64,000 bases of DNA from Fagopyrum homotropicum. Taxonomy: Eukaryota; Streptophyta; Magnoliopsida; Caryophyllales; Polygonaceae. The stretch is taken from contig BSWB01000004.1 of the NCBI GenBank assembly GCA_033239125.1, forward strand, positions 62,867,501-62,931,500, in the 5' to 3' direction. A program made the translations under genes and the position numbers. Under the pieces are notes generated by a model. The model was not told where the DNA came from, ran no database searches, and saw nothing but the letters and a program-made list of their open reading frames with translations. The first letter of the stretch is position 1. Each line of letters starts with the position of its first letter. This document shows positions 44,713-55,098 of the stretch, piece by piece.

Positions 44713-45112
44713 ATCCCACATCGATTATAAGTAAGTCTCACAGTTTGATAACTTGTATAAATAGAGGGTTTGAAGATTAAACAAATCACACATTTCTTGG
44801 CCTTTTGGCTAAGTTAAGTATAATTTTTATTCATAACGGATTAATATCTGTTTTGTGGGTCGTTGGCCTACTGTTTTGTGGGTCGTTGGCCTACTGTTTT
44901 GTAGATCGTTGGCCTACTGTTTTGTGGGTCGTTGGCCTACTGTTTTGGGGGTCGCTAAGTATTTTCAACGATTTTTGGCTAAGTTAAGTATAATTTTTAT
45001 TTATAACGGATTAATATCTGTTTTGTGGGTCGTTGACCTATTGTTTTGTGGGTCGTTGACCTACTGTTTTGTGGGTCGTTGGCCTACTGTTTTGGGGGTC
45101 GTTGGCCTACTG
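44713..45112 (+). pseudogene. U2 snRNA-type promoter and U2-like RNA, unit 1
   Basis: USE motif ATCCCACATCG at 44713-44723 and TATAAATAG at 44756-44764, with 32 bp between them, the spacing of Pol II-type plant snRNA genes (Pol III types are about 10 bp shorter). About 30 bp downstream, near 44788, U2-like sequence starts, with TTCTTGGCCTTTTGGCTAAG (the U2 5' stem-loop), TTAATATCTG and TGTGGGTC. The branch-site-pairing GTAGTA is not kept (it reads ATAATT), and no Sm site is seen. The stem-loop II part is multiplied into 23-bp arrays (44851-44942; second block 45021-45112). It is not a working U2 gene; the promoter may still function. Confidence 0.75.
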
Positions 45113-45802
45113 TTTTGGGGTCGCTAAGTATTTTCAGCAATTTTTGGCTAAGTTAAAGTATAATTTTTATTCATAAATTAATATCCGTTATATGGGTCGT
45201 TGACTTACTAAAAGTGATGGTTTGAGAACTTGTATAAATTTTATATCTTCTATATATACTACTAAACTAGACTACAATGATGCTGACGTGACGCCTCCAG
45301 GGTTTTTTCTTGGATTAAATCTTTTATTAAATCAAGTTAAGCCATAAAATCTTTTTTTTACTAAAACAAAATATAATAAAAAATCTTTTTTCAACTAATC
45401 TTCTAAATATTTAATAAGAAATAAGAAAGTTTTATAAATAATAAATAATCTATATATACTACTAAATCTATATATCTATATTCTATATATACTACTAAAC
45501 TAGACTACACTTATGTTGACGTGTCATTCTCACAAATTTTGTAGGGTTAAATTTTTTTTAATTAACTTATTAAACCATAAAATATTTTTTATCAATCCAA
45601 AAATAAAACAAAAATTTGTAAAATTAACTAACAAGATCTTCTAATTATTTTAAAATAATTTTGTTTACGTATTTCTTTCATTTTTAAGCCGTCAAAATTT
45701 AAGTAATTTATTTATTGGGAAGATTTTTATTTTTTTCATAATTTGTTTTTGAAGGATTATAAGTTCAATCTATTTACGCTAAAAAATTTCACGGAATTCC
45801 CT

Positions 45803-46204
45803 ATCCCACATCGATTATAAGTAAGTTTGACAGTTTGATAACTTGTATAAATAGAGGGTTTGAAGATTAAACAAATCACACATTTCTTGGCCTTTTGGCT
45901 AAGTTAAGTATAATTTGTATTCATAACGGATTAATATCTATTTTGTGGGTCGTTGACCTACTGTTTTGTGGGTCGTTGGCCTACTGTTTTGTGGGTCGTT
46001 GGCCTACTGTTTTGTGGGTCGCTAAGTACTTTCAGCGATTTTTGGCTAAGTTAAATATAATTTTTATTCATAACGGATTAATATCTATTTTGTGGGTCGT
46101 TGACCTACTGTTTTGTGGGTCGTTGGCCTACTGTTTTGTGGGTCGTTGGCCTACTGTTTTGTGGGTCGTTGGCCTACTGTTTTGTGGGTCGTTGGCCTAC
46201 TGTT
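45803..46204 (+). pseudogene. U2 snRNA-type promoter and U2-like RNA, unit 2
   Basis: USE 45803-45813, TATAAATAG 45846-45854, U2-like start near 45878. First array three copies, second array five copies of the 23-bp unit. The USE-TATA spacing is the same as in unit 1. Confidence 0.73.
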
Positions 46205-46897
46205 TTGGGGTCCCTAAGTATTTTCACTGATTTTTGGCTAAGTTGAAGTATAGTTTTTATTCATAAATTAATATCCGTTATATGGGTCGTTGACCTACTA
46301 AAAGTGATGGTTTGAGAACTTGTATAAATTCTATATCTTCTATATATACTGCTAAACTAGACTACACTGATGCTGACGTGACGCCTCCAAGGTTTTTTCT
46401 CGGATTAAATCTTTTATTAAATCAAGTTAAGCCATAAAACCTTTTTTTTTACTAAAACAAAATATAATAAGAAATCTTTTTTTAACTAATCTTCTAAATA
46501 ATTAATAAGAAATAAGAAAGTTTTATAAATAATAAATAATCTATATATACTACTAAATCTATATATATATATATATTCTATATATACTACTAAACTAGAC
46601 TACACTTATGCTGACGTGTTATTTTCACAAATTTTATAGGGTTAAATTTTTTTTATTTAACTTATTAAACCATAAAATCTTTTTTATCAATCCAAAAATA
46701 AAACAAAATTTTGTAAAATTAACTAACAAGATCTTCTAATTATTTTAAAATAATTTTGTTTACGTATTTCTTTTATTTTTAAGCCGTCGAAATTTAAGTA
46801 ATTTATTTATTATGAAGATTTTTATTTTTTTCATAATTTATTTTTGAAGGATTATAAGTTCAATCTATTTACGCTAAAAAATTTCATAGAATTCTCT

Positions 46898-47305
46898 ATC
46901 CCACATCGATTATAAGTAAGTCTCACAGTTTGATAACTTGTATAAATAGAGGGTTTGAAGATTAAACAAATCACACATTTCTTGGCCTTTTGGCTAAGTT
47001 AAGTATAATTTTTATTCATAACGGATTAATATCTGTTTTGTGGGTCGTTGGCCTACTGTTTTGTGGGTCGTTGGCCTACTGTTTTGGGGTCGCTAAGTAT
47101 TTTCAACGATTTTTGGCTAAGTTAAGTATAATTTTTATTTATAACGGATTAATATCTGTTTTGTGGGTCGTTGACCTATTGTTTTGTGGGTCGTTGACCT
47201 ACTGTTTTGTGGGTCGTTGACCTACTGTTTTGTGGGTCGTTGACCTACTGTTTTGTGGGTCGTTGACCTACTGTTTTGTGGGTCGTTGGCCTACTGTTTT
47301 GGGGT
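46898..47305 (+). pseudogene. U2 snRNA-type promoter and U2-like RNA, unit 3
   Basis: USE 46898-46908, TATAAATAG 46941-46949, U2-like start near 46973. First array two copies, second array six copies of the 23-bp unit, mostly the GACCTACTG variant. Confidence 0.73.
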
Positions 47306-48000
47306 CGCTAAGTATTTTCAGCAATTTTTGGCTAAGTTAAAGTATAATTTTTATTCATAAATTAATATTTGTTATATGGGTCGTTAACCTACTAAAAGTG
47401 ATGGTTTGAGAACTTGTATAAATTTTATATCTTCTATATATACTACTTATATATACTACTAAACTATACTACAATGATGCTGACGTGACGCCTCCAGGGT
47501 TTTTTCTTGGATTAAATCTTTTATTAAATCAAGTTAAGCCATAAAACCTTTTTTTTACTAAAACAAAATATAATAAAAAAATCTTTTTTCAACTAATCTT
47601 CTAAATATTTAATAAGAAATAAGAAAGTTTTATAAATAATAAATAATCTATATACACTACTAAATCTATATATCTATATTCTATATATACTACTAAACTA
47701 GACTACACTTATGTTGACGTGTCATTCTCACAAATTTTGTAGGGTTAAATTTTTTTTAATTAACTTATTAAACCATAAAATATTTTTTATCAATCCAAAA
47801 ATAAAACAAAAATTTGTAAAATTAACTAACAAGATCTTCTAATTATTTTAAAATAATTTTGTTTACGTATTTCTTTCATTTTTAAGCCGTCAAAATTTAA
47901 GTAATTTATTTATTGGGAAGATTTTTATTTTTTTCATAATTTGTTTTTGAAGGATTATAAGTTCAATCTATTTACGCTAAAAAATTTCACGGAATTCCCT

Positions 48001-48408
48001 ATCCCACATCGATTATAAGTAAGTTTGACAGTTTGATAACTTGTATAAATAGAGGGTTTGAAGATTAAACAAATCACACATTTCTTGGCCTTTTGGCTAA
48101 GTTAAGTATAATTTGTATTCATAACGGATTAATATCTATTTTGTGGGTCGTTGACCTACTGTTTTGTGGGTCGTTGGCCTACTGTTTTGTGGGTCGTTGG
48201 CCTACTGTTTTGTGGGTCGTTGGCCTACTTTTTTGTGGGTCGCTAAGTACTTTCAGCGATTTTTGGCTAAGTTAAATATAATTTTTATTCATAACGGATT
48301 AATATCTATTTTGTGGGTCGTTGACCTACTATTTTGTGGGTCGTTGGCCTACTGTTTTGTGGGTCGTTGGCCTACTGTTTTGTGGGTCGTTGGCCTACTG
48401 TTTTGGGG
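48001..48408 (+). pseudogene. U2 snRNA-type promoter and U2-like RNA, unit 4
   Basis: USE 48001-48011, TATAAATAG 48044-48052, U2-like start near 48076. Two arrays of about four copies each. Confidence 0.73.
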
Positions 48409-49162
48409 TCGCTAAGTATTTTCACTGATTTTTGACTAAGTTGAAGTATAGTTTTTATTCATAAATTAATATCCGTTATATGGGTCGTTGACCTACTAAA
48501 AGTGATGGTTTGAGAACTTGTATAAATTCTATATCTTCTATATATACTGCTAAACTAGACTACACTGATGCTGACGTGACGCCTCCAAGGTTTTTTCTCG
48601 GATTAAATCTTTTATTAAATCAAGTTAAGCCATAAAACCTTTTTTTTTACTAAAACAAAATATAATAAGAAATCTTTTTTTAACTAATCTTCTAAATAAT
48701 TAATAAGAAATAAGAAAGTTTTATAAATAATAAATAATCTATATATACTACTAAATCTGTATATATATATATATATATATATTCTATATATACTACTAAA
48801 CTAGACTACACTGATGCTGATGTGACGCCTCTAGGTTTTTTTCTCGGATTAAATCTTTTATTAAATCAAGAATTAAGTCATAAAACCTTTTTTTTACTAA
48901 AACAAAATCTAATTAGAAATCTTTTTTCAACTAATCTTCGTCTAAATTTTTAGGTTATTCCCTACATTTTCAATCATCACACTCATTCTGCTATGTTTAT
49001 TCATTCCTTAATTTGTTTTCAATAACTATTATTTCAACAATTTTGGTTTTCACTATTCCATGTTTATGAAAGTCTCTCCCCTTCCGTCTTTCTTCTCACT
49101 TACTTACTCGCAGACAGATCTTTCGAGATATGCCTGTGAAGATCCATCAATATTTAAATATA

Positions 49163-49190
49163 CCCGCACAAGGTGCGGGATATGAACTAG
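49163..49190 (+). other. Helitron 3' terminal hairpin and CTAG
   Basis: CCCGCAC-AAG-GTGCGGG hairpin, seven bases, then CTAG at 49187-49190 with T following. Expected site of rolling-circle termination. Confidence 0.85.
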
Positions 49191-49191
49191 T

Positions 49192-49984
49192 TTGGAGGGA
49201 AAAAATAGTGCAAGAGATCTTCCAACAACTAATTCTAAAGTCAATAAAAGTAATTTAGGTATTATTTTATTATTTGAATTCGTTTTTAAATTCCTCTAAC
49301 AAACACAAATCTAGATCAGATGAAGAAGTTTATAAACAACTTCGTAATGGAGTAATCGAATAAAAAAGAACACCAAGTTATAATCGATTGTTCGATTGTT
49401 AAATAATCGACTAAAATAGGTTGCTAAATAATCGAAAGTTTGTAACGTTTGTTTGCTTTTTTGCAGATGAGTAGCATCGAAGCCTGAAAATTAAAACACG
49501 CAAAAAGATCAGTATTATGATATGTTAGACTCAGTTGTTTAGGTAGTTATAACAAATAGGAAGGAAGTTAAGCGTACGAGATACACAACTTATGAAATAC
49601 GCTAATGAATAATATCTTTTAATTTTAAATATTTGGAAAAAATAAAAGAAGAGGAATTGTTATTGTAATCGAAATTTTGTTAGTAGAATCCAAATTAAAA
49701 TACTTTAAAACTAGAACTAATAAAAAAAAAAGATTTAGGCTACGTGTAGATTTGTTTAAAAGATTCATACTATCTTTTAAACAAATCAAGATTTATTAGG
49801 GATGACGTAGCCTAAATTTTTTTAAATATTTTTTATTATTTGTGCCTGAAAATCGGAACAATTTTTATTAGTTTGTATATAAAATTTATATACTTTAATA
49901 AATTTTTTTTATTAATTTAATCTGTTATTTAAAAAAAGATTTAATTCTACAAAAATTTTGGTACGTCACTAATTATTAACGTCT
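49192..49984. other. AT-rich, no gene; one fold-back element inside
   Basis: The motif TTCCAACAACTAATTCTAAA at 49220 resembles 44304-44323 on the other side of the Helitron, so this may be the rest of the interrupted minus-strand Helitron. No coding sequence seen. Confidence 0.5.
49733..49817. repeat. Fold-back (MITE-like) inverted repeat, 85 bp
   Basis: ATTTAGGCTACGT (49733-49745) pairs with ACGTAGCCTAAAT (49805-49817), and GATTTGTTTAAAAGAT (49749-49764) pairs with ATCTTTTAAACAAATC (49772-49787). The loop is seven bases. Confidence 0.82.
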
Positions 49985-50349
49985 GTTTGGCCATTGCCTT
50001 GCGGTTTGACCTACAAAAGGCTAAAGAGATTGGAATCACATCTATGAGATTGAATGAGACAACCTAATGCTTATCAATTCGATTAATCGAATTTGGAAAC
50101 CTCCATGGGAACTCGATCTGATTATAAATGACATTTCAATCATTATTTCAGTTTTCCAACATTACACCGCACATCATGTCTTTAGGGAAATTAACACGGT
50201 TGCGGACAAGATTGCGCTACATGGAAATAATGAAGAGATGGAAGTAGAGGCAATCCCGGAAGACGTACAAGACCTCATCCGCAAGAATGTTTTAGGCCGA
50301 TCAGTATCTAGAAACTAATTCCCCTAAGTTTTTTTTTACCATTGTATCC

Positions 50350-50378
<29 letters not shown>
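49985..50378 (+). mobile_element. LINE 3' end with RNase H tail and poly(A), 5' truncated
   Basis: An ORF at 50067-50318 and the frame before it read as the C-terminal part of a LINE RNase H domain (LINSINRIWKPPWELDLIINDIS, then HHVFREINTVADKIALHG). The sequence ends in about 29 A residues (50350-50378). This 5'-truncated insertion sits roughly 30 bp upstream of the RPL23A site II motif. Confidence 0.72.
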
Positions 50379-50381
<3 letters not shown>

Positions 50382-50411
50382 TTTTAGTGGAGTATATAAA
50401 ATATAGATAGA

Positions 50412-50568
50412 TGGGCCAAAATGAATGTTGGAAGCTGAAACAAGCTGTTGGGCAGAATGGAGGTTCAAACGTGCCAGCGGACTCTCATTTTTCTTAAGCT
50501 ACTATATGCCCATCAGAAAAATCATATAAATATAACCCGGCTTGGCTTGTCCTCTCAGTAAACCCTAA
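50412..50568 (+). promoter_or_regulatory. RPL23A promoter: site II, TATA box, telo-box
   Basis: TGGGCC (site II) at 50412-50417, TATAAATA at 50525-50532, and AAACCCTAA (telo-box) at 50560-50568 close to the expected transcription start. Site II plus telo-box is the usual promoter combination of plant ribosomal protein genes and links them to cell proliferation. Confidence 0.72.
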
Positions 50569-50741
50569 TTCCCGACTGTTGCCGCAGAGCTCCCCCAGCA
50601 GGTTAAGCTTTCCGTCTCACATCTCTTCATTTCTCACTCGCTTCCGTCTTTAGATCTATTCTCCTCTTACGATACGCTAACATTTCCGTCCTTCTCTTTG
50701 TATTGCTGCAGGTTTCGTGCCCTTCTCCGTTTTCCGTCGCA

Positions 50742-52088
50742 ATGGCACCTAAAGGTATTTGTAAATCTTATCGCTTTTTATAATGATTATCATTGTAAAA
50801 ACCCTAAGCTGTTCGACTCATTTGTTTGAACTTGCCTCCAAAATTTGATGGATATTATGCGTGCTGCAGTTAGTTTTGGTCTTTATTTGACTGATCAATT
50901 TCATATACATAATTTGAAATATTTTGGAATCAGGCAATAAAATCGATGATTTTGTAGTTTTAGAAATGCTTCAAGGATCATATCAATCTGAGGCTAGTAC
51001 AACCGTTTTTAGACTTCGTATATAGAGATTGGAAGTTCGTGGGAATATTAATACTATGCTGAGCTCAAGTGTTCACCTTGTTCAAGGCTAACGTAGAATG
51101 TCGCAGTTTTCATTTTGAAATAATTAAGTGTGCATTCAACTTTTGGCATCCTGGAAACTCCTTATTCAAGTCCAGTATAGAATGTGGTCATTTACAGTAA
51201 ATTATGTTTTAAAGCTGCATGTTATTTGCGTTTAAAGCATATGCGAGATTTTGAAATAAACAACTTTTAGCATCTTGGAAACTCCTTATTCAAGTCCAAT
51301 ATAGAATGTGTGCATTTCAAGTGTTGGCTTGTTGGACAATGATATTAGCTTGAGGTCTTAACTAAGGTAGACATTATTTTACCAACATAACTGGTGCTTT
51401 GTTTATGCTTATGCTTTAGTTATGTACTTGTTGGTTAGGTATCAGTTGCTCTTTGGGTTGATTAAGGGGAGGGGCTTTGACTGTTGGGTTAATTTTACTA
51501 ACACAATTTGTGCTCTGTTCTTCCAACAGTTGATGGAAAGAAGGTCGATCCAAAGGCCCAGGCCTTGAAAGCTGCTAAAGCTGTAAAATCAGGTGCCTCT
51601 ACTTTGAAGAAAAAGACGAACAAGATGAGGACCTCAGTGACTTTCCATAGGCCAAAGACCTTGAAGAAGTCCAGAAGCCCCAAATACCCACGAATCAGCG
51701 CCACTCCTAGAAACAAGTTGGACCAGTATCAGATCTTGAAATTTCCCCTCACCACCGAGTCAGCAATGAAGAAAATCGAGGACAACAACACCCTTGTCTT
51801 TATTGTTGACATTCGTGCAGACAAGAAAAAGATCAAGGATGCTGTGAAGAAGATGTATGACATTCAGGCTAAGAAAGTAAACACATTGATCAGGTAAATT
51901 GCTACGCCGATTATGCTGATATTAGGGAAGCTGGATGTTAAAGATTTTCTTTAATTTTTGAGCCTAAAGTCCTAAACTGCTGTGTCTAACTTTGTTGGTG
52001 TAGGCCTGATGGAACCAAGAAGGCTTATGTTCGTCTTACACCTGATCACGACGCATTGGATGTTGCAAACAAGATCGGAATCATCTAA
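50742..52088 (+). CDS. RPL23A: 60S ribosomal protein L23a (uL23), three coding exons
   Basis: Coding exons 50742-50754, 51530-51893 and 52004-52088 join to 153 residues, the usual length for plant L23a. All introns are GT-AG (775 and 110 bp); the first splits the codon after MAPK. The basic N-terminal extension (KAQALKAAKAVKSG) precedes the conserved uL23 fold (TFHRPKTLKKSRSPKYPR, ISATPRNKLDQYQILKFPLT, KKIEDNNTLVFIVDIRADKK) and the C-terminus KKAYVRLTPDHDALDVANKIGII. uL23 binds domain III of the 25S rRNA beside the peptide exit tunnel and is the docking site for SRP and other nascent-chain factors. A further 5' UTR intron is likely (50602-50711, CAG/GTTAAG to TGCAG). No damage seen. Confidence 0.96.
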
Positions 52089-52400
52089 ACAACATCGTCA
52101 GTTAGTCTTTTATTCAAATTTTGAATCAGTGTAGTGTTGCTTTGACAATTTTGAACTCCTCAACTCTGGGCATATTGTTCATCTACAGCATATCTCTATC
52201 TGTCTTGTATTACTCAAGAAGTTTTGAATCTTTAGCTATGCTCTTTTTTGCACTTGGTCATACGTCATACCCCCAATTTTTCACAAAATTGTTTTGCAAG
52301 TTGATTAGATTTCTTCAAGGTTCATTAGGTGACAGACTGTAATTGTCAAGATATACAACAAGTTTCAGGTGACCTAATCGACCGGATAAGGGTGCAGCCA
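52089..52400 (+). other. RPL23A 3' UTR and downstream
   Basis: T-rich sequence after the stop, with no convincing single poly(A) signal. The short ORF at 52121-52342 lies in it and is not a gene. Confidence 0.6.
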
Positions 52401-54055
52401 TGTGTTTACTCAAATAATGAAAACACAACTTTAGATCCTATATTAATGAGCTCGACCTTTGGGTAAAAGATTCATTTGATTGTTTCCTAATACGTAAGTG
52501 AAGAAGAAAATCTATATCCTTTGATTATGTTGAACCAACAGATGTGAACCCAGTCGTAAATTAAATATTACTGTTATGCTGTATTTTCAGCTTCTTATAC
52601 ACTCGAAATTAGATCTGTTGATGGTATATGCCGTGTACAGTAAGACTCAGTAACATGCACATCCTTTGCTTGCTCATACTCAATTCTAGACGGTGCTTCA
52701 ATCTCTTTGTTTACTAGTTCACTAGTTCCTCCTTTCCGCACTTGTGCTTAGAGTTGTAAAAGTAAGGATACCAAGAGCTTGTTTGGAAGCGCTATGAATC
52801 ATTCCCGTTAACGGAACGATTTCTAATCAATCAAAAACTACGGTTAGAGCTTTTTTTAACCCATTAATCCCATCATTTTCTTACGGCTGAATTGGCATTT
52901 AAGGCCTTTTACACTATAGAGTTGAAATTTAGGCCCTAACAATTACAAATTGAGAAATAGGGCTTCTATAGACTAATTAATAAATAAGACAAAAAGTTGA
53001 CATGAGTGATGACTAATGAGTGATGGCTGATGTGAGTGCTGATTGTGACACTTTTGATAGACATTTGGAGAAAAAAACGCAGCCCTCCGCTTACCCAAAA
53101 ATCCGCTTACCCAAAAATTCGTTTACCCAAATAATGTCACAATCATACCCAAAAATAAATTTGTCAAAGTACATAAACATACTCGAAAACAACATACCCA
53201 ATAAATCAAATATCAAAATAAAACAATATCCATCAAATGGATAAAATTTTATATTTATACCCAATTTAAACATCACTTAATACAACATCCATACCCAATA
53301 GAAATTTGTCATACCTAAAATTTTCAAAACTCGATATTGTACACAAACATCAATATCAAATGACATTTTGTCATTACCCAAAAATTCGTTTGAAATTTGA
53401 TCATTATAACACATGTTGGGTAACCATAAAACATAACCACGATATCACTTTAAATATACTTGATAATAAGAAATATATTACAAATCCAATACACGTATAA
53501 AAGCATACCCAATTTGAATTTGTCATAACCAAAATTTATACAAATCGATATTGTACACAAACATTAATACCAAATGACATTTGGTCCTTGTAACACAATT
53601 TGAATAATCATAAAACATACCCAAAAATATCACTTTAAGCATACTCAACAATAAGAAACATATCACAAAAACAATAACATATACCCAATAATGAGAAAAA
53701 TACTACAATTCATATTTGGGTCACGAAAACAATGTCACCCAAAAAAAATAAACATTCATGGATTTGAAAATTTCATCAAACTAGCTACATTAATCAAAAA
53801 TAAAAGGTAAACATGAAAAAAAGATAATTAAACAAAAAATAAACATCTAATCACCATCATTTCAATTAAAGAAATTATTGCCCCTATTTTCTAGTTTCCA
53901 TACCTACTTTTTCTTTCTTTTATATAGAGGCCTAGTTTACAAAAAGATAATTTTAAGGAATCCTATTTTCCTAATTAGTTCTTTTCTTACCCTTATTCAA
54001 TTTTATTCCACGCTCCAACCAAACGGAAAATAAATATAAGGAAAATAGACTTACT

Positions 54056-54092
<37 letters not shown>

Positions 54093-54109
54093 CTGTGTAT
54101 ATAGATTTT
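52401..54109. other. AT-rich intergenic DNA with a ~208-bp diverged tandem repeat
   Basis: No gene. From about 53300 to 53715 two copies of a ~208-bp unit (phrase CGATATTGTACACAAACAT at about 53331 and 53546) lie in tandem, with traces of a third at about 53146. The repeats are rich in ACCCAAAAAT. An (AT)n run lies at 54058-54094. Confidence 0.6.
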
Positions 54110-55050
54110 AGTTCAAGTGAGGAGATTTCTTGTAGATAGAAATTAAGAGGGTTGTAAGTCATTGGATAAAATTTAAATCAAGGGCTCACACGCGTTCATC
54201 ATTAATGACATTTTTGTAAATTTACTTAAAATCTGGAAAAATACCCTTACGTTAAAAAATGGTGATTAACTCATACTTTTATATGTCATTGTTAATGTTT
54301 TTATATATTGGTGTTCATAGTGTTTTTATTCATCAAAGTACACGTCCATTTATTTTTTTATGTTTATTTTATAATGCATAGATGTTCATTTACAGTATAT
54401 AACCACAAAAAATAAAAAAAACTCATCACAAAACGTTAAAAGATGATCATAATATGCTATGTATGTGTAAAAGTTATAGATAAGTCATCGGTGTTCATAC
54501 TTTCATACGTCATTGTTCATGTTTTTATTCGTTGGTGTTTATACTTTTTATGTCATTGTTCCTGTAAATATTATAAACTATTTTTTTATAAGACATTTTG
54601 TCGAATAATTTGCATGCACACTAAAAGGAGCATATAAATTGTTCAATTGGAGCTATTAGACCAACTTAACGTATGTATATACATGTAGTTTCTCAATAAA
54701 ACTTATCAAACACAAAAATGATTCAAACAAATTTGATTTCGAAAACAAACATCAATCATAATGAAACTTAAACCGTAAGAATAGAAATCTAAATAGTGAG
54801 AGTAGAAATTCGAGGAAACAAAACCTGAATCGTCTTGTATTCTCTTTGATTTCACAATTTTTTATATAATCAATCCCTGATTTGGTTGAAAATCGGAGCA
54901 AATATGAAGCTTGTCTGTTTGCGACGAGAGAGAGGCTACAACGTGGGATGAATTTAGTGTCTAATTTTCTTTTCTTTTATTTCTAGATTTATGTAATTAT
55001 TAAAATGTCATTAATGATGAGTGTGTGAGAGCCTTCTCCTCACCGGAACT
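54110..55050. mobile_element. Non-autonomous TIR element, copy a
   Basis: Ends AGTTCAAGTGAGGAG (54110) and CTCCTCACCGGAACT (55036-55050), an inverted pair with two central mismatches. No transposase. Internal short repeats of 'GGTGTTCATAC' and 'GTCATTGTTC'. Flanked by (AT)n on both sides. Confidence 0.6.
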
Positions 55051-55066
55051 TACCTCTTTCTCTCTC

Positions 55067-55097
<31 letters not shown>

Positions 55098-55098
55098 T

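Larger units (their letters stand above)
44392..48782 (+). repeat. Higher-order tandem repeat: 2 x ~2.2 kb, each of 2 x ~1.1 kb
   Basis: Units 44392-45481, 45482-46576, 46577-47679 and 47680-48782. Units 1 and 3 share CACTTAT(T/G)CTGACGTGTTA; units 2 and 4 share CACTTATGTTGACGTGTCA. So a two-unit block was duplicated as a whole. Each unit has a long part with 5' terminus type A (CACTTATG...) and a short part with type B (ACTGATGCTGACGTGACGCC), each about 230-260 bp for B. Confidence 0.88.
44392..49190 (+). mobile_element. Non-autonomous Helitron built of tandem U2-promoter units (4,799 bp)
   Basis: 5' end TCTATATATACTACTAAACT preceded by A. 3' end hairpin CCCGCAC-AAG-GTGCGGG (49163-49179), then ATATGAACTAG and T at 49191, so insertion is between A and T as Helitrons do. 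No Rep/helicase is encoded. The 5' terminal sequence recurs at 45249, 45482, 46339, 46577, 47433, 47680, 48537 and 48783. The body is four units of about 1.09-1.10 kb in a 2.2-kb higher-order pair, plus a 408-bp terminal part with the only 3' end. Each unit holds an snRNA-type promoter, U2-like sequence and 23-bp hairpin arrays. Confidence 0.8.

Noticed and set aside
44851..44942. CRISPR-like direct repeats
   Set aside because: The 23-bp units are contiguous with no spacers, in a plant nuclear context; they are a tandem repeat.
44788..44942. A functional U2 snRNA gene
   Set aside because: The branch-site recognition sequence is not conserved and no Sm site or 3' half is present.
44805..45127. 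Protein genes encoded by the 23-bp arrays (LWVVGLLFCGS-type repeats)
   Set aside because: Frames stay open only because of the repeat; they begin in U2-like sequence and shift whenever copy number changes.
49733..49817. A rho-independent type terminator or microRNA precursor
   Set aside because: The near-perfect AT-rich fold-back is better explained as a MITE remnant; no small RNA evidence can be read from sequence.
52121..52342. Small gene downstream of RPL23A
   Set aside because: It lies in the expected 3' UTR and has no recognisable domain.
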